A stretch of DNA of 64,000 nucleotides from Pseudomonas lundensis (GTDB lineage: Bacteria > Pseudomonadota > Gammaproteobacteria > Pseudomonadales > Pseudomonadaceae), in NCBI RefSeq assembly GCF_001042985.1, contig NZ_JYKY01000024.1, positions 21,339-85,338 on the forward strand, read 5' to 3'. Position numbers and translations under genes: made by a program. Positions 35,070 to 43,496 of this stretch are shown here, one piece after another. Numbering within the stretch: the stretch's first letter is position 1; every line of letters begins with the position of its first letter. A model generated the notes under the pieces. The model made no database searches. It saw nothing but the letters and a program-made list of their open reading frames with translations, and was not told where the DNA came from.

Positions 35070-36986
35070 TTACGAAGACAGGTAGGACGAACGGGTCAGG
35101 CCCAGACGCAGGGCGTCGAGGTACTGGGTGCGCTCTTTGACGCTGATGTTGGCGCTGGCCACTTTGTCGCGGTAGTGGTTCATCAGCTCTTCAGGCGACA
35201 AGTGCACGTAGCGCAGCATGTCTTCGATGGTGTCGTGGGTCTCGATACCGGCGTGGTACACGCTGCCGTCCGCTTTCTGGTAGATGTTCACCGAGTCGGT
35301 ATCACCGAACAGGTTGTGCATGTCACCCAGAATTTCCTGATAGGCGCCCACCAGGAAGATGCCCAGCAAGTAGTCTTCGCCTTCGTTGAGGCTGTGGACT
35401 GGCAGGCTGGTTTCGATGCTCTGCTCGTCGACGTATTGCTTGATTTTGCCGTCGGAGTCGCAGGTCAGGTCTTGCAGCACGGCGCGGCGCAGCGGCTCTT
35501 CGTTCAGGCGGTGCAACGGCAGGATCGGCAACACCTGGCCGATTGCCCACGTGTCCGGCAAGCTCTGGAACACCGAGAAGTTGCAGATGTACTTGTCGGC
35601 CAGCTTGTCGTTGAGTTCGTCCAGCACCTGACGGTGCGAACGCTGACGCGCCTTGAGCGAGTTGTGCAGGCGACGGCATACGGCGAAGTAGCACTGCTCG
35701 GCCAGGGCTTTTTCAGCCAGGCTGATCTTGCCATCGGCGTATTGGGCAGCCACGTCACTCATGTAGTGGGTGGCGCGCCAGTAGGTTTCGGTGACCATCT
35801 CGATGTCGGTCGGGCCCAGCAGGTCGATCAGCCACTGCACGGTTTCGGGCAGGCTTTCTTTGTTCTCGATCACCGGCACGTCGTCGTTGTGCTTCTCGAC
35901 GTCGGTCACCTGCACCACCAGCATGGCGTGGTGTGCGGTCAACGAGCGGCCGCTCTCGGAGAAAATGTGCGGGTGCGGCAGGCTCTGCGCATCGCAGAAC
36001 TCTTTGAGCATGCCCACCACCACACCGGCGTAATCGTCCATGTCGTAGTTGATCGAGCTGGCGTTGCGCGAGTGCGTGCCGTCGTAGTCCACGCCCAGAC
36101 CGCCGCCCACGTCGATGTGGTCAACCGGCAAGCCGAGGTTGCGCAGTTCGCCGTAGTAGCGAATCGCCTCTTTGAAGCCGTGCTGGTAGTCGGCCAGGTT
36201 GGCGATCTGCGAACCCATGTGAAAGTGCAGCAAGCGGATGCCTTGATCCAGACCGGCCGCGCGGAAACGCTCGACCACCGACAGCAACTGCGCCGCCGAC
36301 AGACCGAACTTGGATTTCTCGCCGCCGGTGTCTGCCCATTTGCTCGATGCCAGGGACGACAGGCGCACGCGCAGGCCGACCTGCGGCTTGACCTTGAGCG
36401 ATGCCGCTTCTTCGATGACCAGATCCACTTCGGATTCTTTTTCGATCACGATGAACACGTTATGGCCCAGCTTCTGGCCCATCAGCGCCAGACGAATGAA
36501 CTCGCGGTCCTTGTAACCGTTGCAGACGATGGTGCCGCCTTTGGGGGCCAGCGCCAGCACGGCCAGCAGTTCGGGCTTGGAACCGGCTTCAAGGCCGATC
36601 GACACGTCCTGGGTGGCGATGATGTTTTCAATCACGGCCTCTTGCTGGTTGACCTTGATCGGGTACAGCGCGGTGTACTGGCTCTGGTATTCCAGACGCT
36701 CGATGTTGGCATCGAACGCGCCGGTCAGCTGGCGTACACGGTCTTGCAGGATATCGGGAAAGCGCACCAGTAACGGCAAGGACAGACCGCTGCTTTTGCG
36801 CAACTCGTCAACTTGCTCGTACAGGTCGATGGGCGAACTGTTCGGGCCGTTCGGACGTACTTCTACGCGACCGGCTTCATTGATCGCGAAATACCCGGCC
36901 CCCCAATGGCGGATCCCATAAACGCTGCGGCTGTCCGCAACTGTCCATTGGCTGCCATCGTCTTTGCGTGTGCGTCGTACGGACAT
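35070..36986 (-). CDS. speA: biosynthetic arginine decarboxylase
   Basis: PLP enzyme converting arginine to agmatine, the first step of the agmatine route to putrescine. 638 residues, the normal SpeA length. Seen: the PLP-lysine region YPIKVNQQ near residue 110, the glycine-rich GGGLGVDYDGT, the SESGRSLTAHH segment, and the catalytic-Cys region TCDSDGKIKQ. AGGGGA precedes the ATG at 36986. Monocistronic, closed by the terminator at 35025-35050. Confidence 0.95.
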   Translation of the reverse strand: MSVRRTRKDDGSQWTVADSRSVYGIRHWGAGYFAINEAGRVEVRPNGPNSSPIDLYEQVDELRKSSGLSLPLLVRFPDILQDRVRQLTGAFDANIERLEYQSQYTALYPIKVNQQEAVIENIIATQDVSIGLEAGSKPELLAVLALAPKGGTIVCNGYKDREFIRLALMGQKLGHNVFIVIEKESEVDLVIEEAASLKVKPQVGLRVRLSSLASSKWADTGGEKSKFGLSAAQLLSVVERFRAAGLDQGIRLLHFHMGSQIANLADYQHGFKEAIRYYGELRNLGLPVDHIDVGGGLGVDYDGTHSRNASSINYDMDDYAGVVVGMLKEFCDAQSLPHPHIFSESGRSLTAHHAMLVVQVTDVEKHNDDVPVIENKESLPETVQWLIDLLGPTDIEMVTETYWRATHYMSDVAAQYADGKISLAEKALAEQCYFAVCRRLHNSLKARQRSHRQVLDELNDKLADKYICNFSVFQSLPDTWAIGQVLPILPLHRLNEEPLRRAVLQDLTCDSDGKIKQYVDEQSIETSLPVHSLNEGEDYLLGIFLVGAYQEILGDMHNLFGDTDSVNIYQKADGSVYHAGIETHDTIEDMLRYVHLSPEELMNHYRDKVASANISVKERTQYLDALRLGLTRSSYLSS

Positions 36987-37121
36987 CGAAGTCCCCTATA
37001 TATAAGTCAAATAGCCCAACCTGAAACCAGGCTGGCGCAGTCTAAGGCGTGAAAGTGACGATTCGTCTGTGCAAGGTAGACCCTGGCAACAGCGCGGAGT
37101 TTAGAAACCCGTCATAACAGG

Positions 37122-37199
37122 CTCTGTGAAAACCATGGTCAAGCCCTCACTGTCAGCCCGACAGGGCAACAGGCGCGCTCAACGGTGGTTTTCACAGAG
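37122..37199. repeat. long inverted repeat after the sui1 gene
   Basis: 14-bp perfect arms CTCTGTGAAAACCA and TGGTTTTCACAGAG, 50 bases apart, with a second internal palindrome (CTGTC/GACAG and GCCCT/AGGGC). It begins four bases beyond the stop of the Sui1 gene in the minus direction and is probably part of its 3' untranslated region. Terminator or mobile short repeat; not resolved. Confidence 0.6.
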
Positions 37200-37203
37200 G
37201 CTG

Positions 37204-37575
37204 CTAGCCGCCGGACTTTTTGGCCTTGAACCCCTGCTTGACCAGTTCGGCCAGCAGCAGGTCGACGTGATCGCCCTGGATCTCGATGATGCCGTCTTTC
37301 AACGCGCCACCGGTGCCACAGCGTTTTTTCAACGTGGTGGCCAGCTCCTTGAGCGCGTCTTCAGCCAGCGGCACACCGGTGATGGTGGTCACGGTTTTGC
37401 CGCCGCGGCCTTTGCTTTCGCGACGCACGCGGGCAATGCCGTCACCTTCGGGGAGGCGGGTCTGTTTGCAGGTACAGGCGTCCACCGGCTGGCGACAGTC
37501 CGGACAGTGACGACCTGCGTCGGTGGAAAATACCAGGCCACCAAGGGCGGCGAAGGATGCGGCTTTTTTGGCCAC
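37204..37575 (-). CDS. yciH: translation initiation factor Sui1 (YciH family)
   Basis: eIF1/SUI1-like protein of 123 residues, thought to influence start-codon selection fidelity. N-terminal Cys-rich segment (CPDCRQPVDACTC) and the SUI1 core GRGGKTVTTITG with the final AELVKQGFKAKKSGG-type tail. The start is GTG at 37575, preceded by GAGGA; the longer frame to 37617 lacks conservation. Next to speA as in other pseudomonads. Confidence 0.88.
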   Translation of the reverse strand: MAKKAASFAALGGLVFSTDAGRHCPDCRQPVDACTCKQTRLPEGDGIARVRRESKGRGGKTVTTITGVPLAEDALKELATTLKKRCGTGGALKDGIIEIQGDHVDLLLAELVKQGFKAKKSGG

Positions 37576-37806
37576 CGGCAATCCTCTAGATGGAGGACAA
37601 AAAATTGGCCGGTGCAAGGCGCGGGAGCGCCATGGGATACCGACCGCGAAGCCCCACTCTGGCAGGGGCAGCGCAACTCAGACGGGAATGCCGCTTGAGC
37701 TTGAAAAAGGTCGCGCAGTGTAACGGCAAATTCGCCAGTGCCCAAGAGCCAATCGGCGCAAATGTTGTGTATCGCTCGGGGTCGCTGACGAGGGAGGCGA
37801 CTGCGT

Positions 37807-38340
37807 TCAGACGCTGTCGAGATAACGCTTGAGCGCCGCCAGTGAATCCGGGCAATACGGCTGGGTTTGACTCAAACGCAAGGCCTGCGCCACGGGCATG
37901 AAGCACGCTTGCTGGACCTCTTCGGGCTGCACGTGCAACGGTCCGTCCCACACCGCCGAGAACACGGCGCACCACAGGTGGTTGTCCGGGCAGTCAAAGT
38001 AAAAGCGCTCATGGGCCGTCAACGGGACGCCGCTGACGCCAAGCTCTTCGTACAGCTCGCGGGCTGCCGACTCGGCATAGGTTTCGTCCACCCCGACCAT
38101 GCCGCCCGCCGCCACGTCCCAGTAACCGGGGTACAGCGCCTTGCTCATCGTGCGCTGATGCACGCACAGCTCGCCGGAGGAGTTGAACAACAAAATGAAG
38201 GTGCCCCGCCCGATTTCCCCCCGTTCACGCAGCTCGGCACGGGGCAAACTGCCCAGCAGCCGGTCTTCGCGATCGACCCAAGCGACTTGCTCGGCGTCAG
38301 AAGCCGCGCGGTGGGCGGCCTCCCGGGGTGAAATGGCCAT
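37807..38340 (-). CDS. Nudix hydrolase, YfcD-like
   Basis: Nucleoside-diphosphate-linked-X hydrolase of 177 residues. The Nudix box is complete: GGMVGVDETYAESAARELYEELGV (positions about 81-104; key residues Arg/Glu in RELYEELG). An upstream IPP-isomerase-like N-terminal part resembles YfcD. Substrate unknown. AAGG seven bases before the ATG at 38340; GTG at 38343 is an alternative one codon earlier. It follows the DUF2333 gene with only a few bases between, so they are probably co-transcribed. Confidence 0.87.
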   Translation of the reverse strand: MAISPREAAHRAASDAEQVAWVDREDRLLGSLPRAELRERGEIGRGTFILLFNSSGELCVHQRTMSKALYPGYWDVAAGGMVGVDETYAESAARELYEELGVSGVPLTAHERFYFDCPDNHLWCAVFSAVWDGPLHVQPEEVQQACFMPVAQALRLSQTQPYCPDSLAALKRYLDSV

Positions 38341-38343
38341 CAC

Positions 38344-39411
38344 TTAACCTTGTGAGAGCAATTGACGAAGGTCCATGACCGCCGCGTTGGCGCGGGAAAT
38401 GTAGTTGGCCATGACCAGCGAGTGGTTGGCGAGCATGCCGTAGCCGCTGCCGTTGAGGATCATCGGGCTCCAGACCGGCTCTTGAGCGGCCTCCAGCTCA
38501 CGAATGATCTGGCGAACACTGACGGTTGCGTTCTTTTTGGCCAGCACGTCCGCGAAGTCGACTTCGATGGCACGCAACAGGTGCGACAAAGCCCAGGCCT
38601 GACCGCGCGCTTCATAGAACACGTTGTCAATTTGCATCCACGGGGTTTCGACGACTTCTTCGTCAACCACCGGCACCTGACCCGGTTGCAGGGATTCGGT
38701 TTTCAGCGCGCTATTGAGTTTGACCCGACCCACACTGGCCGACAGACGCTGCGACAGCGAACCCAGACGTGTACCCACGTCACCCAGCCAGTTGTTCAAG
38801 TTGTCGGCACGGGCGTAAAACAGGGCGTTTTTCTGATTAGGGTCAGACAGGCGAGCCTGGTAGCGGCTCAGGGAATTGATGCCTTCCTGATACTCAGACT
38901 CGCTGGACGGCAGCATCCAGCTCTTGTTGTCGAAGTTGAAACGCGGCTCGGCCTTGGCCAGATCCGCGTCTTCAGCCGACTGCGACTGGGAGCGGGCAAA
39001 GTCTTTGCGCAGGGCACGGGTCAGGTCGCGTACCTGCACCAGAACGCCGTATTCCCAGCTCGGAATGTTGTCGAGCACAAGGCCCGGCGGGAAACGGTCA
39101 TTGGACAGGTAACCGCCCGGCTTGTTGAGCAACGTGCCCGCCACGGTTTTCAGGGTTTCGACGGTGGTGAAGCCCGGCACCATTTGCTTGCCTTCGCGCT
39201 CGGCAGCCTGCTGGGCGTTTTGCTGCACCGGGAACAGATCCGGCTCCTGACTCCAGTACCAGCCGAGCCCCAGGCACACCAGCACATACACACCCACCAG
39301 GGTGGCAATGGAGCGGCTCAGCAAGATGCTTTTGAAATAGCCACGCGGCTCTGTCCTGGTCTCCTTGACCGACTCGCGGGCACTGCCCTCACGTTTTTTC
39401 CAGTCCAGCAT
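38344..39411 (-). CDS. DUF2333 inner-membrane protein
   Basis: Predicted single-pass inner-membrane protein of 355 residues: short basic cytoplasmic N-terminus, one helix at about 33-53 (IATLVGVYVLVCLGLGWYW), and a large periplasmic helical domain. It matches the uncharacterised DUF2333 family common in gammaproteobacteria. Translationally close to the Nudix gene. No function can be assigned. Confidence 0.85.
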   Translation of the reverse strand: MLDWKKREGSARESVKETRTEPRGYFKSILLSRSIATLVGVYVLVCLGLGWYWSQEPDLFPVQQNAQQAAEREGKQMVPGFTTVETLKTVAGTLLNKPGGYLSNDRFPPGLVLDNIPSWEYGVLVQVRDLTRALRKDFARSQSQSAEDADLAKAEPRFNFDNKSWMLPSSESEYQEGINSLSRYQARLSDPNQKNALFYARADNLNNWLGDVGTRLGSLSQRLSASVGRVKLNSALKTESLQPGQVPVVDEEVVETPWMQIDNVFYEARGQAWALSHLLRAIEVDFADVLAKKNATVSVRQIIRELEAAQEPVWSPMILNGSGYGMLANHSLVMANYISRANAAVMDLRQLLSQG

Positions 39412-39669
39412 GGCTATATCCTTTCGATTACTGAATTCAACGGTTCGACCACAACCCTAACCCATCGTGCCTTATATGCCTGTTTTTAATCGCCTGACGG
39501 TTGATCTGCAACAAGGCGCTGGCAACAGGCGGCGGCCACTATAAACCACGCTCGCGCCCCTCACAGAAGGATCTCAACGCCTAAATGTAACCGGCCAACG
39601 TTAATTTCGTGTGAGGGCTCGTGCATTTCCAAAGAGCTGCTAGCATAGAGCCACTAGTCGAACCTCAGC

Positions 39670-41367
39670 ATGCCCCACTCACGAAGCAGTCTGGATATGA
39701 CCGAGCAAGAAGACCCGAACCGCGAGCGCCTCAAGAACCACTTTGCCCAGCGGGTCATCCATCAGGCACGTCAAATTCTTGAGATCTGGCAACGTTTACA
39801 GGGCAATGAATGGGCCCCCTCAGACCTCGCGGAACTCAGCGACGCCAACCTGCGCCTGCTGCGGTTTGCCGCACGCTTCGAGCAGCCCGAGCATTCGCAA
39901 CTGGCCCGCGCCATCAGCCAGGCCTTGCAGCAGGTCGAGGCCAACCGCGGGCGCCTGAGCAGTACGCTGATTACAGAACTCAACCGCCTGATGCAGCGCT
40001 TGTCGCGTACCGGTCTGCGCCACGGCGACCAGCTGGATCACACCTTTCTGCCACCGCTGCGCAAGCCGGTGTACATCCTGCTACAGGACCATGACCGGGC
40101 CGAGCGACTGGCCAAGCAACTGGAGTTTTTCGGCCTGGGCGCGCAATCGCTGCCCAGCGTGAATGCCTTTCGCAGCGCCATGGCCGAACGCCTACCCTGC
40201 GCGATCGTGATGGACGTGGATTTCAGTGGCACCAGCAATGGCCTGCTGCTGGCCGCCGAAGCGCAGGAGGGGCTGGAGCAAAAATTGCCGCTGCTGTTTT
40301 TCAGCCTGCATGAAACCGACACCCCCACCCGACTGGCCGCCGTGCGCGCGGGCGGGCAGGAGTTCCTGACCGGCACCCTCGAAGCCTCCAGCCTGATGGA
40401 AAAAATCGAGGTACTGACCTGCGTCGCGCAGTACGAACCGTACAAAGTGCTGATCATTGATGACTCCCGGGCTCAGGCGTTGCACACCGAACGGCTGCTC
40501 AACAGCGCCGGGATCGTGACCCGCACCCTGATCGAGCCGATTCAGGCCATGGCCGAACTGGCCGACTTCCAGCCCGACCTGATCATCCTCGACATGTACA
40601 TGCCCGCCTGCACCGGCACCGAGCTGGCCAAGGTGATCCGCCACAATGATCGCTACGTCAGCGTGCCGATCATTTACCTGTCGGCCGAAGATGACCTGGA
40701 CAAGCAACTGGACGCCATGAGCGAGGGCGGCGACGACTTCCTGACCAAACCGATCAAGCCCCGGCACCTGATTACCACCGTGCGCAACCGCGCCGCCCGG
40801 GCACGGCACTTGAAGGCGCGGATGGTGCGCGACAGCCTGACCGGCCTATACAACCACACGCACATTCTGCAACTGCTCGAAGACTGCACCTTCCGCGCCC
40901 GCCGCGAAAGTCGCTCGCTGAGCTTTGCCATGATCGACATTGACCATTTCAAGCGGGTCAACGACTCCTACGGCCACCCCATGGGCGACCGGGTGATCAA
41001 AAGCCTGGCGCTGTTCCTCAAACAGCGTCTGCGCAAGACCGATTTCATCGGGCGCTATGGCGGCGAAGAGTTTGCCATTGTGATGCCTGACACCGATCAG
41101 GAAGCGGCCCACGCGGTGTTGAACACCATCCGCGAGCGCTTCTCGGAGATTCATTACCCGGCCCAACCCACAGATTTATGCTGCACCTTCAGCGCGGGCG
41201 TGGTGGAACTCAAAGAGGACACAGACGGCCTGGTCATGGCGTCTCAGGCAGACGAAGCCCTGTACCGCGCCAAGCACAACGGGCGCAACCGGATCGAGCG
41301 CTTCCACCCAACAAGGCAAATTGCCACTATTTCAGTCAAATTGCCGAATCCCGTCACATCGCTGTAA
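39670..41367 (+). CDS. gcbA: diguanylate cyclase with two receiver domains (GcbA-like)
   Basis: Makes cyclic-di-GMP and so promotes attachment. 565 residues: a helical N-terminus, a degenerate receiver at about 135-250, an intact receiver with phospho-acceptor Asp308 (ILDMYMP), and a C-terminal GGDEF domain. The active-site loop is GGEEF (464-468), compatible with activity, and the inhibitory I-site RxxD is present at 455-458, five residues before it. Gene position between the DUF2333 gene and the ctpL-like receptor is the same as gcbA in P. aeruginosa. An ATG at 39697 is an alternative start. Confidence 0.88.
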   Translation: MPHSRSSLDMTEQEDPNRERLKNHFAQRVIHQARQILEIWQRLQGNEWAPSDLAELSDANLRLLRFAARFEQPEHSQLARAISQALQQVEANRGRLSSTLITELNRLMQRLSRTGLRHGDQLDHTFLPPLRKPVYILLQDHDRAERLAKQLEFFGLGAQSLPSVNAFRSAMAERLPCAIVMDVDFSGTSNGLLLAAEAQEGLEQKLPLLFFSLHETDTPTRLAAVRAGGQEFLTGTLEASSLMEKIEVLTCVAQYEPYKVLIIDDSRAQALHTERLLNSAGIVTRTLIEPIQAMAELADFQPDLIILDMYMPACTGTELAKVIRHNDRYVSVPIIYLSAEDDLDKQLDAMSEGGDDFLTKPIKPRHLITTVRNRAARARHLKARMVRDSLTGLYNHTHILQLLEDCTFRARRESRSLSFAMIDIDHFKRVNDSYGHPMGDRVIKSLALFLKQRLRKTDFIGRYGGEEFAIVMPDTDQEAAHAVLNTIRERFSEIHYPAQPTDLCCTFSAGVVELKEDTDGLVMASQADEALYRAKHNGRNRIERFHPTRQIATISVKLPNPVTSL

Positions 41368-41368
41368 C
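41351..41368 (+). promoter_or_regulatory. candidate Pho box upstream of the chemoreceptor gene
   Basis: Two seven-base half sites, CCGTCAC and CTGTAAC, separated by four bases (ATCG). Each matches five of seven positions of the PhoB consensus CTGTCAT with the proper 11-base period. It lies 53 bases before the ATG of the ctpL-like gene, overlapping the end of gcbA. Phosphate control of ctpL is known in P. aeruginosa; binding here is inference. Confidence 0.45.
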
Positions 41369-41420
41369 GCACGTGCAATAACTTCAGCCGCTTCTCATTG
41401 CGTCGTAGGCAAAATCCCAG

Positions 41421-43382
41421 ATGCGCCTGAAGCTGCTTACCAACCTCAACACCCTGTTGCTGGTCGCCGTGTGCCTCGCCCTCGGCGCCACCCTGGCGTG
41501 GTCGCAACACGCGCTTGAACGGCCGTTTCAACTGATGGAACGCTACTTGAGCCTGTCCCAGCAGTTCCAGAATCAGGTGGCGCGCAATATTGATGATTAC
41601 CTGGCCAGCGGCGACGCCCTGCGCCTGAGCGATGCCACGACCGCGCTCAACACGCTGAAAAACGAACTGACCCCGCTCCCGGTTGCGCTGGCCGAGGCCT
41701 TGCGCCCCAGCCTCGAACGCCTGAGCACGTACAGTGGCAACGAACTGCTGGCCGCTGGCAAACTGGCCGGTGACCCGCAAGCGTTGCTGTTGCAGGCCGA
41801 ACGGGAGCTGGGCGCCACTCTGGAGCAACTCAGCCAGTATGCCAATCAAGCCAGCGGCCCCGACGCCCACGCCTATCTGGTGCCGCTGCTCAATGCCTCC
41901 CAACACTTGGCAAAACTCTCTTTAAGCCGCGACAAACTGGTCAGTAGCGGGCGCAGTGAGCTGGCGGCGGACGTGGCGCGCGAGCTGGACAACATGCGTG
42001 CGCAAGCGCAGACCATCGAGGCGCTGCCTTTGCTGGGGGTCAGCGCCAACAGCGCCTCGGCCAGTGACGATTTCGCGGCACTGATGGGCCTTGAGTCGGA
42101 ACAGACGGGCGCGACCGAAGACGCTGGCATCCCCCTCAAACGTGAACTCAACAACCTGCTGAGCCGCTACCCCGCCGAGTTGCAACGCACCCGCAGCCAG
42201 ATCGAACAACGCGCTCAACTGGCTGACGCCACGCATGAAAAGCTGGGCGCAGTGCAACAAGCCATCGCCGGACTGGAGCCGGCAGTGCGCGCTGAACACG
42301 GCCAGATTCAAAGCGAAGTGCGGCTGATTCAGGGCGCGATGATTGGCCTGATTCTGCTGATCGCACTGCTGATCGACACGTTACAGCGCAGACTGGCCAA
42401 CGTGTTGACCCGCCTGGTGCCGATGCTGTCGACCTGGGCACAAGGGGATTTCAGCCGCGACATTCAGTTGGGCAAAACCAATCGCGAACTGCACGACATT
42501 CAGGCCTCGCTCAATCGCCTGCGCAATTACTTGGTCAATCTGGTGGGCACCTTGCGCGTCAACGCCGAACAGGTGGCTGGCAGCAGTGAGGCGCTGGCCG
42601 AGGTGAGCAACGGTTTGCACAGCGGCGCCGAGCGGCAGGCAGGCGATACGGCGCAAATCCGCGACGCCCTGGGTGAATTGGAAGCGACCATTTCACAAGT
42701 GGCGGGCGACGCCAGTCAGGCGGCCGATGCCAGCCGCAGTGCCGGGGTAGCGGTTGCCCAAGGCCAGCGAGTCATTGGTCAAAGTTTGACCGGGCTGCAT
42801 GCACTGGTGGGTGAAGTGCAAGGCAACGCGCAAATGATCGAGCAACTGGCCGAAGAGTCGGCCACCATCGGTGGCGTGCTGACGGTGATTCGCGCCATCG
42901 CCGATCAGACCAACTTGCTGGCGCTCAACGCCGCCATTGAAGCGGCCCGTGCCGGTGAAATGGGACGCGGGTTTGCAGTGGTCGCCGAAGAGGTGCGCAC
43001 GCTTGCCCAACGCACAGCAGGGGCGACCGGCGAAATTCAAACCCTGATCGGCGGGCTGCAAACGGCCGCGCGCCAGTCAGTCGAAGGCATGCGCGCCCAA
43101 GTCGTACATGCCCGGGACACCGCCCGGCAGGCGCAAGCCGCCGATGGCGCGCTGGATGAAATCGTCGGGGCGATAGCCACCATCTCCGACACCGCCATCC
43201 GCATTGCCGACGTCACTGCTCAACAAAGCGGCGCGGTCAGTGAAATACGCGATCACAGTGAACGCATTCATCAGTTGGGTGACGACAATTTGCAACGCAT
43301 TAGCCAGGGTCGCCAGCAAGGTGAGCGCTTACTGGTGTTGGGGGGCGAGTTGAATGCCGCGGTGCAGGCGTTTCGGGTGTGA
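41421..43382 (+). CDS. ctpL: methyl-accepting chemotaxis protein, CtpL-like
   Basis: Membrane chemoreceptor of 653 residues. First membrane helix at about 8-27, a long helical periplasmic sensor (HBM-like two-bundle type, to ~305), second helix at ~307-325, HAMP, then the signalling domain with the canonical hairpin tip near DQTNLLALNAAIEAARAGE. Location after gcbA and before dsbD corresponds to ctpL of P. aeruginosa, a receptor for low phosphate; the ligand here is inferred from synteny and the upstream Pho-box-like site. Confidence 0.85.
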   Translation: MRLKLLTNLNTLLLVAVCLALGATLAWSQHALERPFQLMERYLSLSQQFQNQVARNIDDYLASGDALRLSDATTALNTLKNELTPLPVALAEALRPSLERLSTYSGNELLAAGKLAGDPQALLLQAERELGATLEQLSQYANQASGPDAHAYLVPLLNASQHLAKLSLSRDKLVSSGRSELAADVARELDNMRAQAQTIEALPLLGVSANSASASDDFAALMGLESEQTGATEDAGIPLKRELNNLLSRYPAELQRTRSQIEQRAQLADATHEKLGAVQQAIAGLEPAVRAEHGQIQSEVRLIQGAMIGLILLIALLIDTLQRRLANVLTRLVPMLSTWAQGDFSRDIQLGKTNRELHDIQASLNRLRNYLVNLVGTLRVNAEQVAGSSEALAEVSNGLHSGAERQAGDTAQIRDALGELEATISQVAGDASQAADASRSAGVAVAQGQRVIGQSLTGLHALVGEVQGNAQMIEQLAEESATIGGVLTVIRAIADQTNLLALNAAIEAARAGEMGRGFAVVAEEVRTLAQRTAGATGEIQTLIGGLQTAARQSVEGMRAQVVHARDTARQAQAADGALDEIVGAIATISDTAIRIADVTAQQSGAVSEIRDHSERIHQLGDDNLQRISQGRQQGERLLVLGGELNAAVQAFRV

Positions 43383-43496
43383 TGCCGGGCGCGTGGATGG
43401 TTGCGATACCGCCGCTCCCCGTCAACGGTCAGCCCCGCTCGGCACAGCGTTTCTCACTCCGCTATCATGCGCGCACGTTTGATTAGCGAGATCACT

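Noticed and set aside
35013..36773. 586-codon plus-strand frame
   Set aside because: Antisense shadow of speA with low-complexity composition and no recognisable domain.
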